Assembly (NCBI GenBank): GCA_017302015.1
Contig: JAFLEE010000004.1
Coordinates: 62,001-126,000 of the forward strand
Reading direction: 5' to 3'
From: Spirochaetota bacterium
Lineage (GTDB): Bacteria > Spirochaetota > UBA12135 > COTS27 > JAFLEE01
DNA length: 64,000 bases
Shown here: piece after piece, positions 25,293 to 35,248 of the stretch
Position numbering within the stretch: the stretch's first letter is position 1
How the letters are laid out: the number at the start of each line of letters is the position of its first letter
The notes under the pieces: generated by a model
Database searches by the model: none
Seen by the model: only the letters and a program-made list of their open reading frames with translations
Told to the model about the DNA's origin: nothing
Position numbers and translations under genes: made by a program

Positions 25293-26030
25293 TCAACGCG
25301 AGGCGAGACGGAGGGCCCGCGGGGCTTTCCCGCGCAGGCGCTTGAAGACCGCGTTGAAGTGGGTGACGTTCTCGTACCCCACCTCGAAGGCGATCCGCCG
25401 CACCGGCAGCGCGGTTTCCCTCAAAAGCCGTTCGGCCTCGAGGGTCCGAAGTTCGTTGATGAAGCGCGGTAGGGTCCGCCCCGTGAGGCGGTTGAAACGC
25501 CCCGAAAAGCGCGTCGGGGCCATGCGGTACTTGGTGGCGAGTTGCTCGAGGGTGATCTTTTCGCGGTAGCGGGCCCGCAGGAGATCCAGCACTTCCTTGA
25601 AGGGGACCGGCCCTTCTCCCGGAATCCGGCGATGGTGGGCTTCGCCCACGAGGACCCCGAGGAAGAGCCGCAAGGCATCGCCCAATGGGCCGGGCGGCGG
25701 GGCTTCTTCCCGGAAGAAGAGTTCCATGAGGTGGAACGCGAGGAAAGCGGCCTTGCGGAAGACGCGGTCGCTCGGGTGCAGGCGCAGGGGTTCGCCCCCG
25801 CCCGGGGTGAACGGGACGAGGAGCGCGTAATAGTCCATGGTCGCCCGATCGTTGAGCAGGGCGTCGCTATAGCCCAGGGCGGAGGGCAGGAAGCAGAGGG
25901 TGAGGACCTCGAAATCGCGGCTCGCCCCGCGGAAGTAGTGGGGCTCGACGTTATCGTTGAAGACGATGTCGCCGCGCACGACGGGGAGGGACCGCCCCCC
26001 GCTTTGGTGCTCCGCCTTCCCGGAAATCAC
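25293..26030 (-). CDS. AraC-family regulator, true start unclear
   Basis: From the first standard start (GTG, 26030) the gene encodes 245 residues: part of a cupin sensor domain and a C-terminal AraC double helix-turn-helix (ITLEQLATKYRMAPTRFSGRFNRL, then RRIAFEVGYENVTHFNAVFKRL). Coding sense clearly continues upstream: the preceding codons read EAPHVHDFLELFLVISG, the usual first strands of an AraC cupin. This extension runs in frame back to the ilvC stop codon (26259-26261) without an ATG, GTG or TTG. The regulator therefore uses a rare start (ATC at 26234 has GGAG 6 nt before it; CTG at 26213 is another), or ilvC is read through, or there is a sequence error. Target unknown. Confidence 0.8.
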   Translation of the reverse strand: MISGKAEHQSGGRSLPVVRGDIVFNDNVEPHYFRGASRDFEVLTLCFLPSALGYSDALLNDRATMDYYALLVPFTPGGGEPLRLHPSDRVFRKAAFLAFHLMELFFREEAPPPGPLGDALRLFLGVLVGEAHHRRIPGEGPVPFKEVLDLLRARYREKITLEQLATKYRMAPTRFSGRFNRLTGRTLPRFINELRTLEAERLLRETALPVRRIAFEVGYENVTHFNAVFKRLRGKAPRALRLASR

Positions 26031-26258
26031 CAGGAATAATTCGAGGAAATCGTGGACGTGGGGCGCTTCGCCCCCGACCTCCCGGGGCCGGTAGCAGATC
26101 GGGTAGATACCGAGGCGGCGCGTGCGTTCCCGGAACGCGATCTTCCCCGGGATCCGCTGGAAATGGTTCTGGAACAGCGCGACCGATTCGGCGCTATCGG
26201 GGATGGTGAACAGGCTGAAGAGGGGGTCTTCGATGGGCGTCTCCGGGGCCCCCCGGGC

Positions 26259-27728
26259 TCAGACGATGGCTTTCATCGCCGTCATGTAGCCCCGCAGCAC
26301 CTTGCCGATCTTCTCCACGGGGTGGTTGCGCGTGGCCTCGTTGACGCGGTTTAAGCGGGCGTTGTCGATCTTGGCGGGCGCGGCGCCCAGGCCCTTGCCG
26401 ATGACGTCGGTGTCGATCTTCTTCATGAAGGCGGCGAGCATGGGGCGCGCCGCGTTGTCGAACAGGTAGCAGCCGTACTCGGCGGTGTCGGAGATCACCT
26501 TGTTCATCTCGTAGAGCTTCTTGCGGGCGATGAGGTTGGCGATGAGCGGGGTCTCGTGCAGGCTCTCGTAATAGGCGGACTCGGGCTTCATGCCGGCGTC
26601 GGTCATGCACTCGAAGGCCAGTTCCACCCCGGCCTTCACCATGGCGGCCATGAGGATGCCGTGGTCGAAGTACTCCTGCTCGGGGATGGCGGCGGCCTGG
26701 GCGGCCGTCTGCTCGAAGGGCGTCTTGCCGGTGGCCTCGCGCCAGGCGAGCAGGTTGCGGTCGTTGTTCTTCCAGTCTTCCATCATGGTGCGGCTGAACT
26801 CGCCGGAGAGGATGTCGTCCTGGTGCTTGCGGTAGAGGGGGGCGAGGATCTCCTTCAGTTCGGCGGCGAGTTCCTCGGCGCGGAGCTTGGCGTGGTTGGG
26901 CAGGCGGTCCATCATGAGGGTGATGCCGCCGAACTTGAGGGCCTCGGTGATCGTCTCCCAGCCGTACTGGATGAAGCGGGACGCGTAGCCCTTGTCGATG
27001 CCCTTCTCGACCATCTTGTCGAAGCAGAGGAGGCTCCCGGTCTGCAGCATGCCGCAGAGGATGGTCTGCTCGCCCATGAGGTCGCTCTTCACCTCGGCGA
27101 CGAAGCTCGACCAGAGCACGCCGGCGCGGCTGCCGCCGGTGGCCACGGCCAGGGCCTTCGCCTGCGCGGCGCCCTTGCCCTCGGGATCGTTCTCGGGGTG
27201 GACGGCGATGAGGGTCGGGATGCCAAAGCCGCGCTTGTACTCCTCGCGCACCTCGGAGCCGGGGCCCTTGGGCGCCATCATGATGACGGTGAGGTCTTTG
27301 CGGATCTGCATGCCCTCTTCGACCATGTTGAAGCCGTGGGAATAGCACACCGTGGCGCCCTTCTTCATGAGGGGCATGATGGCGTTGATCACGCCCGTAT
27401 GCTGCTTGTCGGGAGTGAGGTTGCACACCACGTCGGCCCCGGGGATCATCTCTTCGTAGGTGCCGACCTTGAAGCCGTTCTCGGTGGTGTTCTTCCAGGA
27501 GGCGCGCTTTTCCGCGATGGCTTCCTTGCGCAGGGTGTAGGCCACGTCGAGGCCCGAGTCGCGCATATTGAGCCCCTGGTGGAGGCCCTGGGCGCCGGCG
27601 CCGATGATGACGATCTTCTTGCCCTTGAGCGCGTTGACGCCGTCGGAGAACTCGCTGCGATCCATGAAGCGGCAGACGCCGAGGGCTTTGAGTTGTTCGC
27701 GCAGCGGGAGGGAATTGAAGTAGTTCAT
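26259..27728 (-). CDS. ilvC: Ketol-acid reductoisomerase, class II
   Basis: A 489-residue long-form enzyme of valine/isoleucine synthesis that isomerises and reduces 2-acetolactate with NADPH and Mg2+. The nucleotide loop is [20 protein letters not shown] (about 42-61). [19 protein letters not shown] and two C-terminal knotted domains follow, which defines the class II (E. coli-like) form. The divergent neighbour is the IlvY-type regulator, as in enterobacteria. The AraC gene follows directly and in the same frame after the stop codon. Confidence 0.97.
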   Translation of the reverse strand: MNYFNSLPLREQLKALGVCRFMDRSEFSDGVNALKGKKIVIIGAGAQGLHQGLNMRDSGLDVAYTLRKEAIAEKRASWKNTTENGFKVGTYEEMIPGADVVCNLTPDKQHTGVINAIMPLMKKGATVCYSHGFNMVEEGMQIRKDLTVIMMAPKGPGSEVREEYKRGFGIPTLIAVHPENDPEGKGAAQAKALAVATGGSRAGVLWSSFVAEVKSDLMGEQTILCGMLQTGSLLCFDKMVEKGIDKGYASRFIQYGWETITEALKFGGITLMMDRLPNHAKLRAEELAAELKEILAPLYRKHQDDILSGEFSRTMMEDWKNNDRNLLAWREATGKTPFEQTAAQAAAIPEQEYFDHGILMAAMVKAGVELAFECMTDAGMKPESAYYESLHETPLIANLIARKKLYEMNKVISDTAEYGCYLFDNAARPMLAAFMKKIDTDVIGKGLGAAPAKIDNARLNRVNEATRNHPVEKIGKVLRGYMTAMKAIV

Positions 27729-27767
27729 GGGGACCTCTAAGTGGACGAAGTGTACTCCCTACGGCGT

Positions 27768-27813
27768 ATTGCGTAAAGTGATTTATTTGCATTACTCTGA
27801 TGCGATAATCGCA
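27768..27813. promoter_or_regulatory. ilvC-ilvY divergent control region
   Basis: The 94-nt AT-richer gap between the two start codons holds a perfect palindrome TGCGATAATCGCA (27801-27813), and ATTGCG at 27768-27773 mirrored by CGCAAT at 27810-27815. LysR proteins such as IlvY bind interrupted palindromes here and activate ilvC with acetolactate. GATAAT in the palindrome can be the ilvY -10, which would give autorepression. Confidence 0.55.
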
Positions 27814-27822
27814 ATAGTTAAA

Positions 27823-28800
27823 ATGGATTTCGAGCAACTTAGGGCTTTTTCCACCCTCGCCCGATGCCTGCATTTCGGCCGCGCCGCCGGGATGCTCCAC
27901 CGGAGCCCCTCGGCGGTGAGCCGGATGGTGGCGGGTTTGGAGAAGGAAGCGGGGGTTCGACTCTTCGAGCGCGACACCCGGGGCGTCGCCCTCACCGAGG
28001 CCGGCCGTGAATTCCTGGCCTTCGCCGAGGAGAGCTTGGGCCGCCGGGATGCCATGGGCCTCGCCTTGGCGAGCTCTCGCGGAAGTTTCACCGGCACCCT
28101 GCGCGTGTATGCCTCGGTGACCGCCTGCTATTCCATCCTTCCGCCCTTCGCCGATGCCTTGAGGCGGGGGCATCCCGGCCTCATCCTCTCGGTGCTCACG
28201 GGCGATCCCGATGACGCCCGCTTCGCGCTGAAGGAGGGCCGGGCCGATCTGGCCCTGGGGGCCCTGCCCCGCGGGGGCTATGCGGGCACCGAGGCCTTCC
28301 TCGTGGAACGCACGCCCCTCGTCTTCGTGGCTTCCCGGGGAGGCGCCTACGGTTCGCTGGGTGGCGCCAAAACTCGGAAAGACGCCCAGGCGCCGGCCGA
28401 ACCGGAGCGGCTTCTGGCGAACCCGCTCATCCTCCCCGCCCGTGGCCTGGCGCGGGAACGATTCGACCAGTGGACCCGCCGCATCCGCCAGAAGCCGACC
28501 CTCGCCGCGGAGACTTCAGGGAACGAGGCTATCCTCGCCCTCGCCCATCTCGGACTCGGCCTGGGTCTCGTTCCCCGGCTCGTCCTGGAGAATAGCCCGT
28601 TCGCCGACGGCCTGACCACCTACGGTTCGGGAACCCGACTGGGCGATTATGAGATCGGCTTTCTCATGCTGCCCCAGCGCACCGGGGGGATGGGCCCCGC
28701 GCTCAAGGCCGCCCTCAAATCGATCCTGGAAAAGGCCTACCCGAAGGGCCGTTGGGTGGAGACCGTCCCCCGTCGGGGGATGCCCCACGAGGTGACTTGA
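27823..28800 (+). CDS. ilvY: IlvY-like LysR-family regulator
   Basis: A 325-residue LysR regulator. The N-terminal helix-turn-helix MDFEQLRAFSTLARCLHFGRAA and LHRSPSAVSRMVAGLE resembles IlvY, including the LHFGRAA step. An effector domain (about 90-300) follows. The start is ATG 27823; no Shine-Dalgarno is seen. Divergent pairing with ilvC is the strongest argument for IlvY. The last 25 residues extend beyond the usual domain. Confidence 0.88.
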   Translation: MDFEQLRAFSTLARCLHFGRAAGMLHRSPSAVSRMVAGLEKEAGVRLFERDTRGVALTEAGREFLAFAEESLGRRDAMGLALASSRGSFTGTLRVYASVTACYSILPPFADALRRGHPGLILSVLTGDPDDARFALKEGRADLALGALPRGGYAGTEAFLVERTPLVFVASRGGAYGSLGGAKTRKDAQAPAEPERLLANPLILPARGLARERFDQWTRRIRQKPTLAAETSGNEAILALAHLGLGLGLVPRLVLENSPFADGLTTYGSGTRLGDYEIGFLMLPQRTGGMGPALKAALKSILEKAYPKGRWVETVPRRGMPHEVT

Positions 28801-28948
28801 TCGCACTCGAGTCGGAAGTTTCCCGGCTCCGTATTTGTCCACCTTCCGTCCTGCCAGGATCCAAACAACGGACCAGATATACGGCGGCCGGGATGGGCCC
28901 TTCTTCTTTGGAAGGTCCTTTTCTCCACTAAAGGGGGCTTTTTTCCCC

Positions 28949-28976
28949 TTGCGTCGGCTCGGGAAAAGCATAGAAT
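28949..28976 (+). promoter_or_regulatory. Probable promoter of the second solute-binding protein gene
   Basis: TTGCGT (28949-28954), a 16-nt spacer and TAGAAT (28971-28976). An AAGGAG ribosome-binding site lies about 8 nt before the ATG at 29004. Confidence 0.5.
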
Positions 28977-29003
28977 TCCCGAGCGGCCCAAGGAGTTTCC
29001 CCG

Positions 29004-30482
29004 ATGAAAACCCTCTTCCTCGCCATATTGGCGTGCCTCATTGTTTTTTCCCAGGCCGTCGTTCTGCGGCGCGCGCCTTCCGCGGCCGAGACGGGGGTGC
29101 CCGTCATTTACTGGAGCACCATGCTCACGCCGAGCCGGGTGCCGACCCCGGGGATGTTCCGGGCCTGGCTCAAGAGGAATGGCTATCCGGACATGGACTT
29201 GCGCATCGACACCTATAATACCTCCTCGTCGAAGGTGATCGTGCAGAGCGTCTCGGGGGTGAGCCCCGACCTCATCAGCGGGTTCTCGTGGGATTTCCAG
29301 TACTACGACAAGATCGGGATGCTGGACGACCTGGGCCCCCGCATGAGGGACCTCCCCGTTCCCGGCGTCAGCTTCGATCCCCAGGTTTCCAACGATCTCT
29401 TCCGCGATGGCAAGCGTCTTGCCTACTCGGTCAACGCGGGCACGAGCCTCTTCTTCATCAATCGCGAGGCCTTCGAGCGCCTGGGGATGAAGCCCCCCGC
29501 CTCGCGCTGGACGATCGACGAGTTCGAGGCCCTCGGGCGGGAGTGGGTCGCCAAGGCCAATCCAGGGAAGCCGAAATTGAGGAAATTCTTCGCCGAGAAC
29601 GTCGACCGGGAAACCCTGCGCCGCTCCCTGGGTCTTTCGGTGCTCAACGAGACCTGCACCGCGAGCCGCCTGGGCGATCCCCGCCATCGCGAGCTTTTGG
29701 CGCGCATCCAGCGGTGGATCCGCGAGGATCGGCTGCTTCCCAGCGCGGCGGATATGGACTCCATGGTGCAGGACGCCTCGGGCAGCGCCGGGAATTGGGG
29801 CGGGAGCACCGGGCTCTTCCACCGCGGCTATTGGGCCATGACCTTCACCGCCCGCCACGTCTATATCCGGTTGCGCGAGCTCAAGCCTCTCATGAACCTC
29901 GTCGCGGTGGAGAGCCCCCACGGCGGCTACCCCAATTGCATCACGCGTACCTACGGGGTGGCCCTCGCGGCCGGCGGCAAGCACAAGGACCTCTCCTGTT
30001 ATTTCATGCTGTTCCTCCTAAGCCCCGAGCATAACCGGTGGATGACGGAGATCGTCGACCAGATGCCCCCGCTCCCCGAGTTCCGCAAGGAGCGCGCCTA
30101 TACCCATCCCCCGGCCTGGACGAACGAGTGGGGCCCCCACGCCATGGTGGCGGATCGTTTCACCGCCATCGGCATCGGAAGCGAGTATAGTCCTTTCATC
30201 CACTACACCGCCTACCAGCAGTACGAGCGGCGCGCGTGGGATGCGCTCATGAGCGGGGTGCTCACCCCCGATCAGGCCGTCGCGGAGATGTCCGGGAAGA
30301 TCGACGAGGAGATCGGGAAGGCCGTCGCTCGGGATGCCAAACTGGACGCGCGCTACCGGGAGGCGGCCCAGCGCCAACGCCAAATCGATGCCTTGCGCGG
30401 GGCCGGGAAGAAGATCCCCCTGGCGCTGGTGGATAACGCGTTCTTGAGGCGCTATTACCAGGACACGGGCCGGGGGGAATGA
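29004..30482 (+). CDS. Family-1 extracellular sugar-binding protein, orphan paralogue 2
   Basis: A 492-residue paralogue of the protein at 20.8 kb. It shares the N-terminal anchor pattern (MKTLFLAILACLIVFSQ), the STGLFHRGYWAMTF region in place of the other copy's SALLHRGFFAMMN, and the C-terminal IDALRGAGKKIPLALVDNAF tail followed by the same tyrosine pair. It is followed 19 nt later by the giant heparinase-like lyase, so both are probably one transcript and bind or degrade related oligosaccharides. No ABC permease is next to it. No lipobox Cys is present. Confidence 0.85.
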   Translation: MKTLFLAILACLIVFSQAVVLRRAPSAAETGVPVIYWSTMLTPSRVPTPGMFRAWLKRNGYPDMDLRIDTYNTSSSKVIVQSVSGVSPDLISGFSWDFQYYDKIGMLDDLGPRMRDLPVPGVSFDPQVSNDLFRDGKRLAYSVNAGTSLFFINREAFERLGMKPPASRWTIDEFEALGREWVAKANPGKPKLRKFFAENVDRETLRRSLGLSVLNETCTASRLGDPRHRELLARIQRWIREDRLLPSAADMDSMVQDASGSAGNWGGSTGLFHRGYWAMTFTARHVYIRLRELKPLMNLVAVESPHGGYPNCITRTYGVALAAGGKHKDLSCYFMLFLLSPEHNRWMTEIVDQMPPLPEFRKERAYTHPPAWTNEWGPHAMVADRFTAIGIGSEYSPFIHYTAYQQYERRAWDALMSGVLTPDQAVAEMSGKIDEEIGKAVARDAKLDARYREAAQRQRQIDALRGAGKKIPLALVDNAFLRRYYQDTGRGE

Positions 30483-30501
30483 GGACGAAGGCGGCGGCCG
30501 C

Positions 30502-33500
30502 GTGAAAGCGTTCCTGATCCTGGTGTGCGCTTTTCTGGGCGCCTTTGCGGCCCCCTTGCCGACGGCGCCCATCGCGGCCGATCTCGCCGGAACCGAAACT
30601 GGAAACCGGAGCCTCGTGGAGGCGCCCCAGGGCAAGGCCGCGAAACTGGGAGGGCCCGCCCGGATGAAACAGGCCCCCGCGTCGGGCGACCCGTGCGAGC
30701 TCTTCTTCGATTTCGTCATCGAATCCGCCGGCGCTTGGATTCCGGTGCTCGGCGGCATGGGGCCCCATTCGGGCGCCGATTCGTTCTATTGGGCCATCGA
30801 TGACCGCGCGGTGGCCTATGGGGGCCTCACGCCGCTGGGCGCCTGGGGAGAGGTGGAACTCCCCCCCCTGGAACTCGCCGCGGGGAAGCACCGGATGCGA
30901 CTCTGGACCCGCGAGCCTGGTTTCCTCGTCTGCCGCCTCCATTTCGCCCCCGGGAAGGAGGCGCCGCTAAAGGCCATCCATTTGCGCCCGGGGGAGGGCA
31001 CGCTCCAGCCCGGGCGGGCAAGCAGGGCCGGCGCGACGGGGGTGGCCCTCGCCGAGGGACAGAAATCGGGGTTGGATTCTGCGGAAGGGCCCCCCGATCT
31101 CAGCCTGCGCTTCACGACGGCGAGGCCGGCGACCTGGGTTCTTTACGCCACCTCGGCCGCGCCGAAGGAAGCCTTCTATTACATGATGGTTTCGGTGGAT
31201 GGGGATCCCCCCCGAAAGCGCGTCGCGGTCTCGCCCTGGAAAAACCCCGCCCAATGCCGGGAAGAGATCCAAAAAATGCGCCTGGGAGCGGGGGAACACC
31301 TCCTGCGATTCTGGCTTTCGGAAGGGCAACGGCTCGACGCCGTCGAGGCGGTCCCATTCATCCCGCCGCCCATTCCTCCCGAAGTCGCCGCCTGGAAACC
31401 CGGGATCACACCCCCGACCGAGCGGCCGCGGGTGCTCTTAAGCCGCGAATCGATCCCCCTGGTGAAGGCGCGCCTCACACGCGGGCAAAACGCCCCGGTT
31501 TGGGAAAAGCTCCGGAAGGAGGCGCTCCTTCCTTTTTTGTTCGACCCAAAGCGGGCCGATCTCGTGGGCGAGAATCCGATGCTGCTCGCCGCGGTGGAAA
31601 AGAAGGCCTTCCTGTGGGTGATGGAGGGGAACGAAGCTGCGGGGCGGGAGGCGCTCGCGACGATGCGCCGCTATCTGGAGCGGGTGGAGTTCGGGAACCA
31701 ACTCGATATCTGCCGCAAGATCGGCCTCGTCATCTATACCGCTTCCCTCGTCTACGATTGGTGCCACGCCCTCGCCACGGCGGAGGATCGCGTCATATAC
31801 CACGAACATCTGCTTCGCCTCGCCCAGGAGATGGAGATCGGTTGGCCCCCCTTCAAGCAGATCGTGGTTAACGGCCATGGCGGGGAGGCCCAGGTCTCCC
31901 GCGATCTGCTCTCCATGGGCATCGCCCTCTGGGGGGAGGACGACGAACCCTACCGACTCTGCGCCTATCGCATCCTCGAAGAGATGGTCCCGATGCACGA
32001 TTGGGAATACCGCTCGGGCTGGCATAACCAGGGCTCGGCCTACGGGCAGTACCGCTTCGGTTGGAACCTGTACGCGGCCTGGCTATTCCGGCGCATGGCG
32101 GGTCGGGACATCTTTTCGAAGGACCTCGCCCAAGTACCCTATTTTTGGATCTACCTGCTGACGCCCGACGGGGATATCCTGGCCGACGGGGATAATTTCC
32201 TCGGGGGCAAATCCAAGCTCCTCGATTTCACCTTTTTCCTCGCGTATACCTGGGGAGCCGACGGGGTGCTGAAAGGGGAGTACGAGCGCGAATACCCCGC
32301 CGGGGTGGGGGCCTGGAATCCCCTGCTCTTCCTGCTCCTAAATGATCCGTCCCTGGAAGCCGCACCCTCCCTCGCGAGCCTCCCCCTGGCGCGCTCCTTC
32401 GGGCCGCCCCACGGGAACCAACTCGTCCATACCGGATGGAATCCCGGCGCTTCCTCCCCCGATGCGGTGGTGTTGATGAAGGGCGCGGGGATCCATTTCA
32501 ATAACCACCAGCACGCCGATGCGGGCAGTTTCCAGATCTATTACCGGGGCCTGCTCGCCGCCGACCTGGGCCTCTACGGCTATTACGGCACGCCCTACGA
32601 TATGAACTTCAATAAGCGGTCCGTCGCCCACAATACCCTCCTGGTGGTCGACCCGAAGGAGGATGCGGGCCCCTATAAGATCGACGGGGGCCAGCGCTTC
32701 GTGGCGGGATGCCCCCCGAACCTCCCGGCGCTGGGGAGCGGGGCCTGGTCCAATGGGGGTGTCTTGGCTTCGGGCTTCGGTCCCTCGCCGCGTCGACCCT
32801 CCTTCGCCCAACTCAAGGTCGACCTCGCGGCTTCCTACTCCAATAAGGTCTCCGCCCATACGCGGCGTTTCGTCGAACTGAACCTGGGGCTCCAGGGGCG
32901 CCCCGCCGCGCTCATCGTGCTCGACCGCGTCTCCAGCGCCGACCCTTCCTTTCGAAAGACCTGGCAACTAAACTCCTACGCCAAGCCCGAGACGGTCGAC
33001 GGACAAATCATGGTCCACGGCCAGGGGCGCGGCCTCTCGGGCCTCCTCGCCCTAAAAACCCTCCTTCCCGAAGCCGGGAACCTCGAGACCCATTTTCTCG
33101 GCGGCGATGAGGCGAATTCGGTGCTTGGGGTGAAATATCAGCCGCCCCGGCCCGGGCCCGCTTCCACGGGTTGGAGGACCCTCCTTTCGCCCAGGCGAGA
33201 AAGCCGCGAGGATGTCTTCCTGAACGTCCTCCAAGTGATGGATGACGGCCTGGCGCCGCTGCCTTTGGAGTTCCGCCGGGAGTCGCCCCTCCAATTTTTC
33301 GTCCTCGCCGACCGCATCGTGGGTCTCTCGGCGAGCGAAGGGAATGTCGAGGCCCCCATCACCGTGGCCGTGCCGGAGGGGGCTCCTTCCGCGAAGGGAA
33401 AGCAATGGCAGGTGCTTCTATGCGACCTGAAGAGCGGGCCATGGGTCGTAGCCGCGATGGGCGGGCGGCCCGCCTGGAACGCCGAAGTGCTCGCCGGGTC

Positions 33501-34365
33501 GGGGACGATCTTTTGGAAAGCCCCCCCGGGGAATTACCTCGTGAAGCCCGGTCGGAAGGAGGGCGCCCCCCCGCTGCCCTCCGAAGAGGGCCTGGAGGTC
33601 GCGCCGCTCACCAACGAGTCGGCGGGTAAGGCGATCCTCGACGGGAAGATCCTCAAGAACGTCCCCGTACGCAGGGAAGGCGTCGTCTGGAGCCTCCAAG
33701 CCGAGCCGCTCCTTCGGGAACTCGGCGCCGAGACCGAGTCGCGCGGCGGAGAACTCCGTATCAGCTACCAAGGGGAACGGATGACCTTCCGCGCCGGCTC
33801 GCGCGACATCCAAATTGAGGGGGCCGTGCTTACACTCCCGCAGGCCATCGTCGAGAAAGACGGGGCGCTCTTCGTCGCGGACCATTCCTTGGCCGCCCTC
33901 GCGGGGCGTTCCCTCGCCCGAGAGGCGGAGACGGGGAGCGTGCTCCTTACGAAGCGGGCTTGTAAGGACTCCTTCCGCGTCATCGCCATCGAGGCGAGTA
34001 CGGAAGGAGATCCGCAGGAACTCTTCGCGCTCTTGGAACGCGGGATGACGGGGCCCAAGGGGAACGCCTACTGGGCCGGGTCCGGCGACGGGGTCACCCT
34101 CACCTTCATCCTGCTGCGGCCGCGCCCCATCGCCGCCGTCGCCATCGCGTGGGCCAATGGCAACGCGCGAAAGGCCCGTTTCGAGATTCAAACTTCCCTC
34201 GATGGGACGCGCTGGGTAGACGCCTTTCGCGGCGAGAGTTCGGGGGAGACCCTGGAGCCGGAGACCTACCGTTTCGCCCCCCGGGAGGCGGGGGTTGTGC
34301 GCTTCATCGGTCACGGGAATACCGTAAACGCCTGGAACTCCCTCGTTTCATTCAAGATGGAGTAG
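30502..34365 (+). CDS. Giant exported heparinase II/III-like lyase
   Basis: A 1287-residue protein starting at GTG with a signal peptide (about 1-17). Two carbohydrate-binding-like beta domains come first (about 20-290). The (alpha/alpha) toroid lies at about 295-600 (RPRVLLSRESIPLVK) and the beta lyase domain at about 630-1010, with FNNHQHADAGSFQIYYRG and KRSVAHNTLLVVDP. A copper-amine-oxidase-N-like stalk domain (about 1035-1145, LLRELGAETESRGGELRISY) and an F5/8-type C-terminal domain (about 1155-1287, ending GHGNTVNAWNSLVSF) complete it. It should degrade uronic-acid polysaccharide outside the cytoplasm. The stop overlaps the convergent AraC gene by 14 nt. Confidence 0.87.
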   Translation: MKAFLILVCAFLGAFAAPLPTAPIAADLAGTETGNRSLVEAPQGKAAKLGGPARMKQAPASGDPCELFFDFVIESAGAWIPVLGGMGPHSGADSFYWAIDDRAVAYGGLTPLGAWGEVELPPLELAAGKHRMRLWTREPGFLVCRLHFAPGKEAPLKAIHLRPGEGTLQPGRASRAGATGVALAEGQKSGLDSAEGPPDLSLRFTTARPATWVLYATSAAPKEAFYYMMVSVDGDPPRKRVAVSPWKNPAQCREEIQKMRLGAGEHLLRFWLSEGQRLDAVEAVPFIPPPIPPEVAAWKPGITPPTERPRVLLSRESIPLVKARLTRGQNAPVWEKLRKEALLPFLFDPKRADLVGENPMLLAAVEKKAFLWVMEGNEAAGREALATMRRYLERVEFGNQLDICRKIGLVIYTASLVYDWCHALATAEDRVIYHEHLLRLAQEMEIGWPPFKQIVVNGHGGEAQVSRDLLSMGIALWGEDDEPYRLCAYRILEEMVPMHDWEYRSGWHNQGSAYGQYRFGWNLYAAWLFRRMAGRDIFSKDLAQVPYFWIYLLTPDGDILADGDNFLGGKSKLLDFTFFLAYTWGADGVLKGEYEREYPAGVGAWNPLLFLLLNDPSLEAAPSLASLPLARSFGPPHGNQLVHTGWNPGASSPDAVVLMKGAGIHFNNHQHADAGSFQIYYRGLLAADLGLYGYYGTPYDMNFNKRSVAHNTLLVVDPKEDAGPYKIDGGQRFVAGCPPNLPALGSGAWSNGGVLASGFGPSPRRPSFAQLKVDLAASYSNKVSAHTRRFVELNLGLQGRPAALIVLDRVSSADPSFRKTWQLNSYAKPETVDGQIMVHGQGRGLSGLLALKTLLPEAGNLETHFLGGDEANSVLGVKYQPPRPGPASTGWRTLLSPRRESREDVFLNVLQVMDDGLAPLPLEFRRESPLQFFVLADRIVGLSASEGNVEAPITVAVPEGAPSAKGKQWQVLLCDLKSGPWVVAAMGGRPAWNAEVLAGSGTIFWKAPPGNYLVKPGRKEGAPPLPSEEGLEVAPLTNESAGKAILDGKILKNVPVRREGVVWSLQAEPLLRELGAETESRGGELRISYQGERMTFRAGSRDIQIEGAVLTLPQAIVEKDGALFVADHSLAALAGRSLAREAETGSVLLTKRACKDSFRVIAIEASTEGDPQELFALLERGMTGPKGNAYWAGSGDGVTLTFILLRPRPIAAVAIAWANGNARKARFEIQTSLDGTRWVDAFRGESSGETLEPETYRFAPREAGVVRFIGHGNTVNAWNSLVSFKME

Positions 34366-35224
34366 GCGGTCCGCCCGTCTCGTCCGACGACGCGGGTTCC
34401 CGCTTCCGCCAGTCCCGCGGACGAACGCCGTACCAGGCCTTGAACTGGTTGGAAAAATGGAAGAGCGAGTGGAAGCCCAATTCGGAGGCGATCTCGGTAA
34501 ACGAGGCCTTCGTCCGTGAAAGAAGTTCCGCGGCCTTGCGCAGGCGCAGGCGTTGGCGGTAGCGTATCGGGGAGATCCCGGCCTTCTCCCGAAACCAATG
34601 GCTGAAACCGGAGACGGAGAGCCCCATGCCCACGGAGAGCCGGGCGAGGGATAGTTTTGCGCCCAGATCCGCCGAGAGGGCTTCAAGCACTTGATCGAAG
34701 CGGGCATCGGGCTCTCCCCGCTGCTCCCAGCCGCTTTCGCGGAGGGTGAGGAGAAGGATTTCTGCGAGGGAGGCCTGACTAAGGCCGCGCGAGACCGGCC
34801 CTTCCCGGTCCTGGTCGAGGAGCAGCCTTATGAATGCCTGTTCGAGGCGCTGGGCCACCCCGGGCGTGGAGAGGTCGATGCGGGAAAGACCGACGAGGCC
34901 CTCGGCCCATTCGCGCCACTGGGCATCGGGGAGGAAGTGGACCCAGTAGAAATCCCACGCCTCGCTTTCGCTCCGGTATTGGTGTGGGCGCCCGGGGGGA
35001 AGGATAATGATGCGATTTTTGATGGCCTGGATGGGCTTCCCGTCGACCACGAAAAGGCCTGCGCCCCGTTTGGTAAAGGCCAGGAGCCAATCCCGCGCCC
35101 CGTGGCGGCGCTGGCAGGCGTAGTCGCGATTGCGCACGAAATGCCCGGCGAGAATAGGCCCGGGAGGCGGGGATCCCGAATCTCGGGAGGGCCAAAGTGC
35201 AAGATTTTGTATATGATTCACCAA
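34352..35224 (-). CDS. AraC-family regulator
   Basis: A 290-residue AraC protein with an N-terminal arabinose-sensor cupin (IIILPPGRPHQY, EAWDFYWVHFLPD) and a C-terminal double helix-turn-helix (LSLARLSVGMGLSVSGFSHWF, then FTEIASELGFHSLFHFSNQFKAWYG with standard spacing). The first codon is TTG (35224) or GTG (35221), both close to an AGGGG; neither is certain. It is divergent from the dioxygenase gene and convergent with the lyase, and probably controls one or both. Confidence 0.88.
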   Translation of the reverse strand: MVNHIQNLALWPSRDSGSPPPGPILAGHFVRNRDYACQRRHGARDWLLAFTKRGAGLFVVDGKPIQAIKNRIIILPPGRPHQYRSESEAWDFYWVHFLPDAQWREWAEGLVGLSRIDLSTPGVAQRLEQAFIRLLLDQDREGPVSRGLSQASLAEILLLTLRESGWEQRGEPDARFDQVLEALSADLGAKLSLARLSVGMGLSVSGFSHWFREKAGISPIRYRQRLRLRKAAELLSRTKASFTEIASELGFHSLFHFSNQFKAWYGVRPRDWRKREPASSDETGGPPTPS

Positions 35225-35248
35225 CCCCTATATACCCTGAATCGGAAA

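Noticed and set aside
28921-28955. Terminator for ilvY (AAGGGG ... CCCCTT hairpin)
   Set aside because: It lies 130 nt after the stop, its T-run is in the loop rather than after the stem, and it overlaps the next promoter.
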